The notes below the pieces were generated by a model. The model made no database searches. It saw only the letters and a list, made by a program, of their open reading frames with translations, and was not told where the DNA came from. Positions 1-11,400 of a stretch of 64,000 nucleotides of DNA are shown here, one piece after another. The stretch spans positions 1,699,674 through 1,763,673 of the forward strand of contig CM070568.1 in assembly GCA_036346405.1 (NCBI GenBank). The letters are read 5' to 3'. The stretch is from Phyllostachys edulis (taxonomy: Eukaryota > Streptophyta > Magnoliopsida > Poales > Poaceae). The number at the start of each line of letters is the position of its first letter. The stretch's first letter is position 1. Both the position numbers and the translations under genes were made by a program.

Positions 1-722
1 GGTCTGGCCCAATCACTCCCCCACCCTAGTCTGGCCCAACCAATAACCCCTTCTGCCACCCAGCCTGGCCTAACATCACTCTCGCCCTCCCCCAACCCCC
101 AACCCCCATCCCCAACCCCTTATCCCAAGCCTGGCTCCCAAATTCCCAATCCATAATCGCATTTCCTGATTCCCCTCCCTCCGCACGCACCGCCGATCGC
201 CGTCCTCCCTCCTTCTCCCTCCCCACGCACCGCCAGTCGCCCCCTTCACTCCTCCAGCCACCTCCCTCCCTCTCCCTCTCCCTTCCCACGCGCCGTCGCC
301 CACTGCCCTCCCTCCTGCCACCTCCTCGTCGCTATCCTTCTCACCCCCTTCGCAAGCGTGCGACGCAGCTGAGGTGGACGGAGTTCTTCATCGACGTCTA
401 GGAGGAGGAGGCTATGACGAGGGGGAGTGGATGTGGATGGCGCACGAGTGTCTTTGTCTTCCTAGGTGGCGGCGATTCTTTGTCTTTCCAAACGTCTCTG
501 CTTATTTAGGGTCGACTTGGTGACACAAGATGACCACGACACGACAAAGCTTTGGGCGTGTCTGAGCCTCGATCAAGACAAGGTGGACCGATATGGTGGG
601 GTGACCAGTTAAGGTCAAGACGGTTCAATGCCCAACTCTCGAAGAACAGGCAACGCGTTCGCCGGCTCATCATCGCCCGCCAGACGCCGCTTTCGCCAGA
701 CGGTAAACCGAAAGTGCACACT
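1..722. other. C/T-rich intergenic DNA, no gene
   Basis: The first 350 bases are cytosine-rich with long runs of C, CCT and CCA. The open frames across them are low-complexity and resemble no family. From about 350 to 722 the composition is more balanced but nothing is recognisable. The segment ends exactly where the Copia-A LTR begins, so it could be the original distal promoter region of the MACPF gene, displaced by the insertion. That is inference only. Confidence 0.5.
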
Positions 723-976
723 TGTTGAGTAACCGTCGCCACCGATCGAACGACGATTACCTCGCAGACAAGCGTAGAATCGCTTAGAAGAAATCAAGAA
801 CACAAGAACAAAATAAGAGATTGAACACAGAGATATGAGGGGACTTCGGGCTTCTCTTTATTGCTCTTCAATAATGATTGATTACAATGAGGGTTCCCCT
901 CTCCTTTATATAGACTACTGAAAAACATGAGGTGTCCAATTGGGCGAGACTCGTGTCATGGGCCCAGTTTCTAACA
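723..976 (-). repeat. Copia-A 3' LTR
   Basis: Read on the plus strand it runs from TGTTGAGTAACC to TTTCTAACA. On the element's own strand it therefore starts TGTTAGAAAC and ends CTCAACA. It matches 7470-7733 closely over its central 170 bases but is diverged and shorter near 740-760. Confidence 0.92.
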
Positions 977-986
977 CTCCCCTTGG
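977..986 (-). other. Polypurine tract of Copia-A
   Basis: On the minus strand CCAAGGGGAG lies directly before the 3' LTR, the expected place and composition of the plus-strand DNA primer of an LTR retrotransposon. Confidence 0.75.
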
Positions 987-1169
987 ACACTCATCGACAT
1001 GTTCATGTCTCATCAAAACTCCACAAAAACCCAATGGAAAAATTTGGAGAAAGAGTACATGTCATGCGTTTAGTTGTGTTACACAATTGCCTCATCAAAA
1101 ACCTTAACCGAGAAACTTGGTGAAAACTCGTCAAGGAAAAAGAGTACAATCCACCCAATTTCATTTAAT

Positions 1170-2715
1170 CTCCGAATTTATTCTTTGGGTACTCGATCTT
1201 AAGTGATCAAGCTTTAACAAGGAGTTTGTGAAGATCCTCCCAGATCTCGCACTTCTAAGTCTCATCATTCCAATTCCACGTATGCATCTTTCAAAGCTTG
1301 ATCTTTGGGGTGACTTAGTGAATACATCCGCTAGATTTTCACATGACTTAGAATCAATATTTTAATTTCGTCCATCTTTTGCAATTCATGAGCATAGAAG
1401 AACTTGGGGTTGATATGCTTAGTGAGGACTCTTCACATAACCCATTTGCACTTGTGCAACACAAGTCGCATTATCTTCATAGATAATAGTGGGGGTTACT
1501 GCGATATTCAATCCACACGATCGCTTGGATGTGGTGAATCATCCGCCGGCCAAGAACATTCTCGTCTTGACCTCGTGCAATGCTATAATTTATGAGTGGT
1601 TCGTCGAAGCCGATACAAGACTTTGCTTAGACGATTTCCATGAAATTGCAGTTCCACCACACAGGAATACATAGCCTGTTTGCGACTTGGTCAGTATCTT
1701 GGTCCGACAGTGCCGGCATCTACATAACCAGTCATAGTTAGGTCTTGGTTCTTTCTGTAGAATAGTCCAAGATCCTTACTTCCTTGGAGGTATCGGAAGA
1801 CGTCCTTTATTCCCCGCCAATGCCTTTTGGTAGGTTCCACTATACCTTGCTAGAAGATTCACTTTGCAAATGCAATGTCCGGTCTAATCTGAGTTTGCTA
1901 AATACATGAGTGCTCCAAGCTGCGCTCAAGTATGGGAATTCGGTCCCGGGACTTCCTCCCTCTTCTTTAGGTCCGAGCGGGTCCTTGTCTTGCTTTGCAA
2001 GGATCTCCCGACCATTGGCACTTTCGAAGGGTATGCCTTTTCAAATCCGAACCTTTCTAACACTTTCTGAGTGTATGTTGATTGATGTACTAAAATCCCT
2101 TCAGGGGTATGCTCAAGCTGCAAGCCTAGGCAATATTTGGTTTTACCCAAATCTTTCATTTCGAATTCTGACTCCAGGTAAGAACTTGCTTTCTTAATAT
2201 CTTCCAGGGTTCCGATGATATTCAGATCATCTACATATACTGAGATTATACAAAATCCATCCTGGGATCTTCGTATAAATACACAGGGACAATCCTCATT
2301 GTTCGTGTAGCCTTTCTTGCAGAGAAAGTCGCTTAAACGATTATACCACATCCTGCCTGATTGCTTCAGCCCATACAGTGACTTTCTGAGTTGCACTTTG
2401 TCTGAGTTTCTATTTGCTCTGTCTTGGTTTGGGACGAGGATACCTTGAATACCTTCATGTAAATGTCCGAATCCAAGTTTCCATAAAGGTATCGATTACC
2501 ACATCCATCAATTTCATTTCCAGTTCAAAGTTTATTGCCATTGAGATTAAATATATAAAGGTAGTTCCGCCCATGACCGGGGAATAGGTTTCTTCATAAT
2601 CAACTCCTGGTCGTTGAGTGAAACCTTGTGCAACAAGCCTTGCTTTATGTCTTACAACTTCATTGTTTTCATTTCTCTTTCGAACAAATACCCATTTATA
2701 CCCTCTGTGGTGCAC
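1170..2715 (-). pseudogene. Copia-A reverse transcriptase and RNase H, broken
   Basis: This is the C-terminal half of a Copia polyprotein. At 2455-2715 the frame carries the usual RT entry region (WVF.RKRN, KARLVAQGFTQ, GVDYEETYSPV). At 1926-2396 it resumes with LRKSLYGLKQSGRMWY, the YVDD catalytic motif near 2240 and the MKDLGKTKYCLGLQ stretch. Around 1760-1905 a further frame encodes the ALMYLAN / RPDIAFAVNLLARYS connection to RNase H. At least one frameshift separates each block, and a stretch near 2400-2480 is scrambled. The catalytic YVDD is present but no continuous protein can be made. Open frames on the plus strand here are shadows. Confidence 0.88.
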
Positions 2716-4810
2716 ATGGGGAGGTGTGCGACTTCTGACCCAAATACTTCTCTTTTATTCGAGATATTAATTACGCTTCTATTGCCTCCTTCCAATCTTT
2801 CCAATCGATCTTTTCTTACATTCAATGACGTCTGCAGCTCTGGATCAAGATCGATAATTGTGGCAATTTTCTTTGCAAAATAAATATCGACATTGGCCGT
2901 TGTTTTATTCATAGATTCTCCCGTAGTCATATAATTTATAGCTATTTCTTCATAGGGCGGTTCTGCTAATGCTTCTACTTGCTCACCGCTACTTCCAATT
3001 GTGGGGGCAAGTCCTTTTAGTTTTTCAGCTCCGATGTGTGCGCACACATCCATGCTGATGTCTCCTCCGTGGGAATATTCAAATCCGGTATGCCTTTTCT
3101 TGAAGGTTCCATCTTGGTGCAGTCTCAACTGCCCCTTCTTATTCTAGGGAACTTCAAGATCACCGTGTCAAGTCCTTCTTATCCTTTTTCGCCAGCGTCC
3201 CTAGCACTTGGGATTCGAGGGCGGAGTTCTCGTCCTTTTATTCTTAGGCCTTTGGGCGGGATTAGGGATACCTTCAATTTTCTTTGGTATTTCGACCCTC
3301 TCCGGTGCATTGCGTGCAGGCACATGCGACTTGGTCACGCTCTTCAAATCACAAAAGTGGTCAGGCAGTTGATTCGCTAAAGCTTGCAAATCAATTATCT
3401 TTTGGACTTCTCCATTTGCTTCACTAGTCTTGTGGTCATGTGCATGGATTCCGTGGCTTGCCACGTTATTTCCGACATTCTTCATCAAGGGTTGATTTCC
3501 TCCCCTAATGACGGAAACTATCCTCATCAAATATCTTTGTCGTGGCGGTATGCAAATCTCGATCATAGGGTCCAAATACGATTATGGATCTTTGTCTCAT
3601 AACCAACGTATATCCCAGACTTTCGGAGAGGTCCCATTGCGATTATTGCGGTGGTGGTATAGGTACATAAACCTTGCAACCAAACCTTCTGAGGTGAGAG
3701 ATTTTTGGTGGTGACCCTTGCGCTAGTTGCATAGGTGAATGGATGTTATATGCCGATGGTCTAAAATTGATAAGAGTTCTTTGCGTCAGATCGTGTCCCC
3801 AACATGTAGTTGGTAATTTACAATTCTGCAAAAGCGGTCGGGCAATAAATTTAATTCTTTTAATTAATGCCTCTGCTAGTCCATTCTGGGTGTGTACATG
3901 TGGTACTGAATGCTCAACAGTAATTCCCATTGCCATGCAATAATCATCAAATGCCTTTGAAGTAAATTCTCCGGCGTTGTCCATTTTGATGGACTTCACG
4001 TGATGATCAGGGAAATTATTCTTAATTTAAATTATCTGCGAGATCAGCTTTGCAAAAGCGTGGTTTCTCGTAGACAATAAACATACATGCGACCATTTCG
4101 AGGAAGCATCGATGAGCACCATGAAGTACCTAAATGGCCCTCGACAGGTCAGATAGGACCAAAATGTCTCCTCGATACGATCCAGAAAGCGGATTTCATC
4201 CTTCACTTTCGAGTAGAGGGTCTAGTAATTAATTTCCCAGTGGCACATGCGGGGCACACAAAATCTTCTTGGTTTGGGAAATTCTTTACATTAACATTAT
4301 GTCCCTGTGAATTGGTAATTATATTTCTCATCATTCTAAGACCGGGGTGGCCTAATCTATCATGCCAGAGACAGAAAAGTTCAGATATTCTAAAAGTGGT
4401 TTTCAGGACAGTATAGGCTGCAGGTGCCTTAATATTAGTGTATTTTAGCCCAGATTCATATGAAGGAAGTCGTTCTAATACCCCTTTTCCATGTTTTTCA
4501 CGCTTTGTAATGAGTAGGTATTCCTTACCATACTCTTCTTCAGTCTCTACATGGAGACCGTTAGTGCGAATATCCTTAAAGTTTAAGAGAGTTCTAGTCG
4601 ATTCTGGGTACAATAAAGCTTCTTCAATGACCAATATTGTGCCCATCGGGAGTATAATTGTGGCTCTTCCTGAACCTATTATACATGTATCGCTTCCTAC
4701 GATTGTCGTAATCTCACCAACATTCTTTACGTCGACCGGAAAAATTTCGTTTCTCTTAATATGGTATTCATTGTGCCGCTATCCGCTAAGCACACTTCCT
4801 CCATTACGCC
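2716..4810 (-). pseudogene. Copia-A protease, integrase and linker, broken
   Basis: On the minus strand the protease motif is LADSG near 4790. It is followed at 4203-4646 by a GAG-pre-integrase zinc domain (LWHDRLGHPG, then CPACATGK). The integrase core follows at 3643-3999, with a catalytic Asp in MDNAGEF and the Glu in NGLAEA. Then come a variable linker and a tail ending in the RT entry region. Protease, integrase and linker lie in different frames separated by stops. In intact Copia elements these domains process the polyprotein and insert the cDNA; here they are relics. Confidence 0.87.
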
Positions 4811-4820
4811 ACACGCGTTA

Positions 4821-4822
<2 letters not shown>

Positions 4823-4875
<53 letters not shown>
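4823..4875. repeat. (TA)n microsatellite in Copia-A
   Basis: About 26 uninterrupted TA repeats lie between the protease motif and the end of gag. This separates the two domains and would break a gag-pol fusion. The YIYIYI open frames across it are artefacts. Confidence 0.97.
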
Positions 4876-4879
<4 letters not shown>

Positions 4880-5126
4880 ATTTATTAATATGGGGTAGAA
4901 AGCAATCCACACATAAATAAAATACTCCAAATGTAACATAACTTGCTTTTATTAATACGGGAAAAGTCTTGCGAGACTCGTTATGAGAATGCAATTATTT
5001 GCTCTCCTAGAGCTTACAACCATTATTCAATAATTCAAAGTTCTAACCAAAGCGCAAATGACTATAAAATCTAAGTGCAATGCGTGCACTAGATCGAATC
5101 GATGAAGTATGAATTAACCCATTGAA

Positions 5127-6152
5127 TCATTCTATGTCTATCTTCTCTTCTTCGGCAACTACAGTTGCTGCTGCTGCGATGTCCAAGGAGGGAGTGATGG
5201 GGGCTGCTTCTAGGCTGTCCACATCCATGGATGCAACCAATGAGTGTGGATCCTCCGTGCCTACAATGGCAAGGTGTGCCTCATGCGGTGCTTTGCCCTT
5301 CTTCATAGCCTTGAAAGCATCAATCACGTGCTGCGGCTCACGGCAAATACATGACCAATGCCCCCGAGTGCCACATTTGTAGCAATTTTGGTCCTGTTGA
5401 CCATAGGGCTTCTCATCACGCTTCTTATTTCCGCCCTTCTTGGCTTGAGCATTTTGCTTAATCTTTCGACCGTCACCCTTCTTGCCTCTTTCTCTTAAGC
5501 GAGGCTTTTTCACCTTGTAGCTGCTAGCGTTGACTTCATGGCCAACTTTGCTACTAGGTGGCTGTGAGATGTAATTCTTCCTTAGAATTTCATCTTGAGC
5601 TTCCGCAACTTGCATAATATCAATTAGTTCGGCATACTCCTTGTAGCCATCTTGACGGTAGTTGCGTGCGGATTGCACCGCATTTGGGTGAAAAGTAGAG
5701 AGGGTTTTCTCAATCTTCTCCTCGTCTGTGATTGCCTTACCACAGAGCTGAAGATTGGTACAAATTTTGTGCAAAGCAGAATTGTACTCCCCCACTGTTT
5801 TATAGTCTGCAAAACGTAGTCGATTCCATTCTTGCTCTGCACGAGGAAGGATGGTGTACTTTAGCTTCTCGAACCGCTTCTTCAGGGCGGTCCATAAAGC
5901 TAGTGCGTTCTTCTCTGCCATATACTCATTTTTGAGCGTTAGACAGAGATGATGTCTGAGGAAATGAAGTGCTTGATCATTCTCTTCAGCAGTTGGTAGG
6001 ACATCCTTCGAGGTGCCAAGTCCGATAGCTGCACGGAGCTTCTTGGCTCCAAGTACAATTTCGACATCTGATGCCCAAGTCAAGTAATTCTGGCTATGCT
6101 GGGCCAGCTCTTCGAACTCCCGGTTCGTAATGCTAGTCATCTGCACATTCAT
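5127..6152 (-). CDS. Copia-A Gag (capsid/nucleocapsid), 341 aa, open
   Basis: The protein begins with a region typical of plant Copia Gag (UBN2-like), including a conserved tryptophan, the LWTALKKRF block and a helical stretch. A basic segment follows around residues 205-245. Then comes one CCHC zinc knuckle, CYKCGTRGHWSCIC, with perfect C-x2-C-x4-H-x4-C spacing at about residues 258-271. An acidic, alanine-rich tail ends the frame. In Copia elements Gag forms the cytoplasmic virus-like particle and binds the RNA. The methionine at 6152 is the first in the frame; a second at codon 5 is equally possible. No frameshift is present, unlike the pol part of the same element. The downstream pol is in another frame and cut off by the TA repeat, so a Gag-only product is the most that could be made. 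Confidence 0.85.
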   Translation of the reverse strand: MNVQMTSITNREFEELAQHSQNYLTWASDVEIVLGAKKLRAAIGLGTSKDVLPTAEENDQALHFLRHHLCLTLKNEYMAEKNALALWTALKKRFEKLKYTILPRAEQEWNRLRFADYKTVGEYNSALHKICTNLQLCGKAITDEEKIEKTLSTFHPNAVQSARNYRQDGYKEYAELIDIMQVAEAQDEILRKNYISQPPSSKVGHEVNASSYKVKKPRLRERGKKGDGRKIKQNAQAKKGGNKKRDEKPYGQQDQNCYKCGTRGHWSCICREPQHVIDAFKAMKKGKAPHEAHLAIVGTEDPHSLVASMDVDSLEAAPITPSLDIAAAATVVAEEEKIDIE

Positions 6153-7469
6153 GCAAAAGGTGTATAAGATTACTGCTGGTAACTTGCATATAATGGTTGC
6201 AAAGGTTCTCGTAATGTTCCCGTATTATTCTATGTATTTTTCATGATTTACTGCTATTTCCAATGATTAAAAGCAATATAAACAATCACGGATAATCGAA
6301 AACAAGAAATACAATAAATAAATTGCATAGAAATAACAATAACAAAGTTAAATATGCTTCAAAAGTGCAAAATATGCAAAAGTTGAATTCGAGGCCCTTT
6401 TCTTTGGAAAAATGACTTTCGGCGAATTACGCAATTCGAGGGTTAAAAGCGAAATTTTTCGGTTTAGAGAAAAGTTCACGTAATTTTCAATTTTCCGGAG
6501 GCCTTTCATAAAAAACTTTCCAACCCATTTTTTTTTTTTTTCTTTCAAAATTAGTGACCCATTGGTATCCCCATGGGGTAGGGTTTCCCCCTTCCCTGTT
6601 CATAGCCGTGATGGCGCCTTCTTGGCATGGCCGTGCATATGGCTGGCGTGTGGGGGTCTTAAGCAGCAGGCGTCAGCAGGCAAGGCTTGGCCGGCCTCGT
6701 CTTGGCTGGCCTTGGGCAGCAGGCTTGCATGAGCGCGTTCCGGCGTCTTGGTGGCAGCAAGTCTTCTGGGCGGTTGCTTTCAGGCGTCTTGGCCAGTGAG
6801 CTCGGCCTCTGGCGCAATGGCCAGCTCGAAGCTCTGGCGCGGTGGCGGCTCGGTCGGGCGCGACAGGGCTGCAAGCGCGGCCTGGCCAGCTGGCGGCCCA
6901 CAGGCACCGCATGGGTCCGCACGACGCAATGCGGCCTTCAAGCCTTGTGCGCAGGCAGGCGGCTCCGGCGGCTCTATGGCGGCGGCTCCAGTAACTCCAT
7001 GGCGGCGGCTCCAAGGCAACTCCATGGCCGACGGCTCCAAGGTGGCGGAGGTCGCGCGTGGCTCCAAGGTGGTTCTGACCGGGCGTATGCAATTATAATT
7101 ACTTGTTTATGCGATGTAGTGTAATGCGATGCGATGCGATGCAAAGGTAATCATCATCGGTTCTTCGCGTGCGATCTACCCATCGACATTGTGTCGGCGA
7201 CTTCAAGTCGGCTCGCGGTAGATTAGAACGGATTTGCAACTTCTACGGTACAATCGACATCCATCTTTCGTGCAATCTACCCATCGACATTGTGTCGGCG
7301 ACTTCAAGTCGGCTCACGGTAGATTAGAAAGGATTTGCACCGTGAAAAACAATCTGAAAGCGAATTTGCGAAATTGAAAGCGATCTAGAAAGAAGACGAT
7401 TCAATCTCGAGTGTCGTTCATCGACAGCTACCTTTTCGATCGCGAGGAGAGTCGATCGTCGCGATAACG
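6153..7469 (-). other. Copia-A leader between 5' LTR and gag
   Basis: The 1.3-kb leader is long for a Copia element and patchy. 6153-6550 is AT-rich. 6600-7080 is GC-rich with repeated GCGGCGGCTCC motifs. 7112-7142 has GCGAT repeats. 7163-7342 holds a duplicated structured unit. Next to the LTR the sense strand reads CGTTATCGCGACGAT, where the tRNA primer-binding site belongs; it is not a good match to the common initiator-methionine site. Open frames in the GC-rich part run on both strands and resemble no protein. Confidence 0.6.
7163..7342 (-). repeat. Tandem duplication, 101-bp period, of a palindrome-rich unit
   Basis: Two near-identical units start 101 bp apart. Each contains an outer inverted repeat ATCTACC/GGTAGAT (7174-7180 with 7217-7223; 7274-7281 with 7318-7325, extended to 8 bp). 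Inside each are two perfect 5-bp hairpins, CGACATTGTGTCG and CGACTTCAAGTCG. The unit could fold as a three-way junction in the element's leader RNA. Confidence 0.9.
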
Positions 7470-7733
7470 TGTTGAGTAACCGTCATTTGGCGATCCGGTC
7501 CAAATTCGATTACACTCGCAGACAAACGTAGAATCGCTTAGAACAAATCAAGAACACAAGAACAAAATAAGAGATTGAACACAGAGATATGAGGAGACTT
7601 CGGGCTTCTCTTTATTGCTCTTCAATAATGATTGATTACAATGAGGAGTTCCCTCTCCTTTATATAGACTACTGAAAAACATGAGGTATCCAATTAAACC
7701 AGAACTCCAGATCATAGGCCCAATTTCCTCACA
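7470..7733 (-). repeat. Copia-A 5' LTR
   Basis: This is the partner of 723-976 in the same orientation, running TGTTGAGTAACC to CCTCACA on the plus strand. The sequence TCCTTTATATAGACTAC gives a TATA-like site. LTR promoter activity on the minus strand would point into the element, away from the MACPF gene. The last bases differ from the other LTR. Confidence 0.9.
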
Positions 7734-8238
7734 CACGCTACCGGTCAGAACGGCAAGCGCTGGTCAAAGTAGGCCATAGCATACCGACAGCCCAAGGCGA
7801 GCAAACCCAACAAGGCCTACGCAGACCAGCCCAAAACGCAGTCCAGAGAGTTCGCTTTACCGAACGAACACTCGAGAGAATCGAAGAAGGAAGGGGAACA
7901 TGACCTGCTGCGACTTCGAGCTCCGGTCGTCTCCTGCTTAGGCTTTTTAGGCTCTAGCCAATCCAATCAACCACAGTTTCTCGCACCCTGCGACTTACTC
8001 GCTGATCGATCTGCAAGGAGAGGAAGAGGAGACTTTGCTTGAGCCTTGAGTCGCGGTAGGAGAGAGTGCTTTGCTGCAGGTGCTGGAAAGAAAAGAAAAG
8101 AAAAATCCCCTCTTTCTACGTACGATTCTTGTTCTTACTGATCTAAGTTTTTTTTTCCAGCAACTGTGGGGGAATTCTCTTCGTTCTTGGGTTGCTTCAC
8201 TCGATTTCAGGTATTCAAGCAAGAATTCGCAAATTGGC

Positions 8239-8274
<36 letters not shown>

Positions 8275-8457
8275 CCTATCCTTGGGTCTTTCTTCGCAGG
8301 CCTTCCTCTACCATTTAGGAGGCGGTTTCTCCGATTTTCTCTCGAGCGGTTTGGAGAGTGGATGGAACCCCCTATCCAGTCCCTGGAGTTCTTGAAATCT
8401 CAAACTTGACAGATCTTACAATCTGGGCTCCTTTTTTTTGGTTACTTCCAATCTGAA
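7734..8457 (+). promoter_or_regulatory. Proximal promoter and 5' UTR of the MACPF gene
   Basis: This is the remaining sequence between the Copia-A LTR and the start codon. From about 7990 it becomes GA/CT-rich as in plant 5' UTRs. A strong acceptor-like tract (T9 then CCAG) ends at 8160, with an ACTGAT branch-like sequence before it, so a short 5' UTR intron is possible. Its donor is ambiguous: GTAGGA near 8056 or GTGCTG at 8080. I see no convincing TATA box. The upstream open frame at 8071-8409 is probably just untranslated or intronic sequence. Confidence 0.5.
8239..8270. repeat. (GA)n microsatellite in the 5' UTR
   Basis: About 15 uninterrupted GA units precede a short degenerate tail. 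GA/CT repeats are common in plant 5' leaders. Confidence 0.95.
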
Positions 8458-11400
8458 ATGGAAGAGAATGCCGCACTGCACATAATACAGAATTCTATCG
8501 ACGCACTGGGGAGAGGTTTCGATGTGAATTATGACACGAGGCTGCTATACTGCAAGGGGCTCGCAGGGTCTCGTCTCGTCGAGGTCGATGAGCTCACCAG
8601 GGATTTGGTTATATCTGATGCGTTAGTTATCCCCAGTGTATCAAAGGGTGTTCATTGCTCGAGTGAGAATGAGATTGACGGACGGGAAACCATCGGTGCA
8701 TGCAGCTTCCACGAGGTGCCTATGACTGATACTACTCTCGTGTTTCTCCCGTTTTTTTTTTGTTAATCATATTTATATAATCACTGACTCACTGTCATTT
8801 CATATAAATGGCAATCAAGGTCATAACATTTCTAAACCGAGCTTATTATCTTGGATGCATTGTCAAGCACATGTTATGGACAAGCATAACAGTGAGTTAG
8901 TGACCAAGTGCTTTACTGTGACAAGTCAACCTGGAACTTTGAATGGCTAGCAATTCACTCAGCATGGTCTCAATACTAGGACCAAGATGTCTGCAGTATC
9001 ACTAAAAGTACAGACATTCAACTAGACAATCTAGAGTTAAAGGTAGCGTTTTTTGTGTCACATGATACAAGAGTTACTTCTGGCACCATTCATGATAGCC
9101 ACTTGCCCACTTGTCATTGTACTTCTCCACGGTCTGTTCTTAGGTTTTGATTGATCATGAAACTACCTAATGAGTTGTGTAGCCTAGTATCAATAGTTCA
9201 GTACACAAACTTTCTGATTGTGATGTTAAGTTTTTATTGTTTTCTTCATCATCTAGTCTTATAATAGCACTTATACAGTTCAAATTTCTATTAATCACGA
9301 AATTAACAAATCATTTTTCAGTCTAACATCAACTGGCTATTTAATACCCATCCTCCTGCAGTTCTCATGTATTTTTATTTTGCTTTCCTGTTTGTGCGTG
9401 AACGTAGATGACTGGGCATTTCAATAGAAAAGCTCAGCTTGCAGGGAATGTACCTCTTGGAAGCTTTAATTCTGCATATAGCTTCACCGGATCCAAGAAA
9501 TTTGATGCCATGGCTACCAAAAGTCTTGGGATGGACGGGAAGACTATTCCTTTGTATAAGGTTCAACTTGTACGACAGCCTTTATCACTAATAGAGGAAG
9601 TTAAGCATGCAGTGCCGCGCTCATGGGAGCCATCATCTCTAGCAAGGTAAACAAACACATGCTAACTAAAACATGTGGCTTTAAAAACAGGAAGGCCTTT
9701 TACAGTTTTGAGTTTTTAACAGGTTCATTGAGAATTACGGAACTCATATCATAACGTCCATTACCATTGGCGGGAAGGACGTAATTTACATCAAGCAGCA
9801 TAGTTCATCATCACTTTCTGCAGTGGAAATTAAAAATTATATACATGATCTTGGAGATCAGAGGTTTTCTGAAAATGAAATCCATAGAGTCTCAGGCCCT
9901 GTAAAACCAAAGAATAAGGTTTGATTTTTCATCGGCTAGACTCATCGACATTATAATTTAATGAATCTTATTGTACTTAATGGTGACTTTTGGTCAGGAA
10001 ACAGAAACTTTTGGGTTCAACAGCCAAGGAGTATATCCGCAACCTCCAACTACACCATATCTTGCTGCAAGAGAGGCAAAGGCATGCTACTATAATTTTC
10101 TTTTGCTATGCTGCATTTTCTTGATGTGTTGCTAAGGAACAGTGTATATATTTTATGGAATTTCTCTCAACAAAGGGTAAAGGGGGTGTTTGATTGATGT
10201 GGGACAGTGGTAGTTTGAATATCGGGTTATCGGCTTATCCCCACCTCCCTCTGGGTATGTAGTGGCCAGTGGGAGTTTCATTTCCGTTCCATACAATGCC
10301 TCCAAACCAATCATAGGAGTTATGAATGTCAGAATATTGTCCCTGTAATTGCCATGAATTATTTTTGGCAGCAGTTCTCTACAAATTATGGCATACGGGT
10401 TTATTGTACCATGCCCCTTGCATACTACTATAGACCTAGTCATCATCAACATGCTGTTACAAAAGTTCCTTTTCTAGCTACTCCACTGTAAAACATTACA
10501 TGTAGATTTATTGTTGAGGCCCCTTTCATAGAACCTATATTTTGCTGGATGAACTTTGGAAATGCTGTATTATTCTATGAAGCTTATGCTGTTACCTGAA
10601 TTGCTGGTTTGCCTTGGCACGAAATTGTGTGCATTTGCCTATTTAAGCTGTTATTTAGTACATTGGTGAACAAACCAGTCGACCTTGGTGATCATTTCTT
10701 TCCATTTGTCATTGTTGTATTGCTTAACGTACCCCAGTGTGAAGTTTGGACACATTTAAACCTTCCAAATTTCAATGGATTGCTGCAGGATGTCACTGTG
10801 ATTTTCAGAAGGAGAGGAGGAGATGATCTTGTTCAAAGTCACACGGAATGGGCAAGGACTGTTAACTCAGCACCTGATGTTATACATATGTCTTTTTTTC
10901 CTATAACAACTCTATTGGAGGTAGCCATCCCTGGAAAAGACCACCTCATTCGTGCGATCAACCTTTATCTAGAATGTAAGCATTGCCCTCATATGTATTT
11001 ATTTTGGATTGACTATATTCACAAATTGTTGTTTAGATGCCCTTCTTGCGTGCACAATTTTTTTCTTCCTAGTTGTTGTATGAACTATGAAGGTAAGAAC
11101 AATTAAAAATCAACAAAAAATGTGGCCCAACAATTGCATTTTTTTTATCTGAACTGGTCTTTAAGTCTGTTGCTCTGAGAGTATGCTATACTTCTCAAAA
11201 AAAGAAAAAAGAGTATGCTGTATTGATGCAACTAGGTCAAATTTGCAAACTTGGGAGCCTTTGGGCTACATTCTTCTTAGATTGTATTGTTCTCTAGTAA
11301 TAATCATTGTATGGATTGATTATTAACCAGTTCTCTTTCTAGTTTTAGATTGCTAACCCTGCTTACCACAAGGTAACCATTTCTCTTTCTTTTCCTTAGA

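Larger units (their letters stand above)
723..7733 (-). mobile_element. Copia-A: Ty1/Copia LTR retrotransposon, both LTRs present
   Basis: Two copies of the same roughly 255-265 bp sequence in the same orientation bound a 6.5-kb interior. On the minus strand the order is LTR, leader, gag, protease, integrase, reverse transcriptase, RNase H, polypurine tract, LTR, which is the Copia order. Gag is open over 341 codons while pol is broken by many frameshifts and stops, so the element cannot make its own polyprotein. The flanks do not give a clean 5-bp duplication: ACACT on the left and ACGCT one base off the expected right boundary are the best pair. The element lies just upstream of the MACPF gene and points away from it. 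Confidence 0.93.

Noticed and set aside
1404..1674. Plus-strand open frames in Copia-A
   Set aside because: They are shadows of the minus-strand RNase H region.
718..7739. A 5-bp target duplication for Copia-A
   Set aside because: ACACT on the left and CACGC directly after the right LTR do not match; shifting by one base gives only four of five.
10180..10330. A MITE in intron 4 of the MACPF gene
   Set aside because: GGGGTGTTTGATTG and CTCCAAACCAATCAT are only loosely inverted and no target duplication is seen, so it is not listed as a feature.
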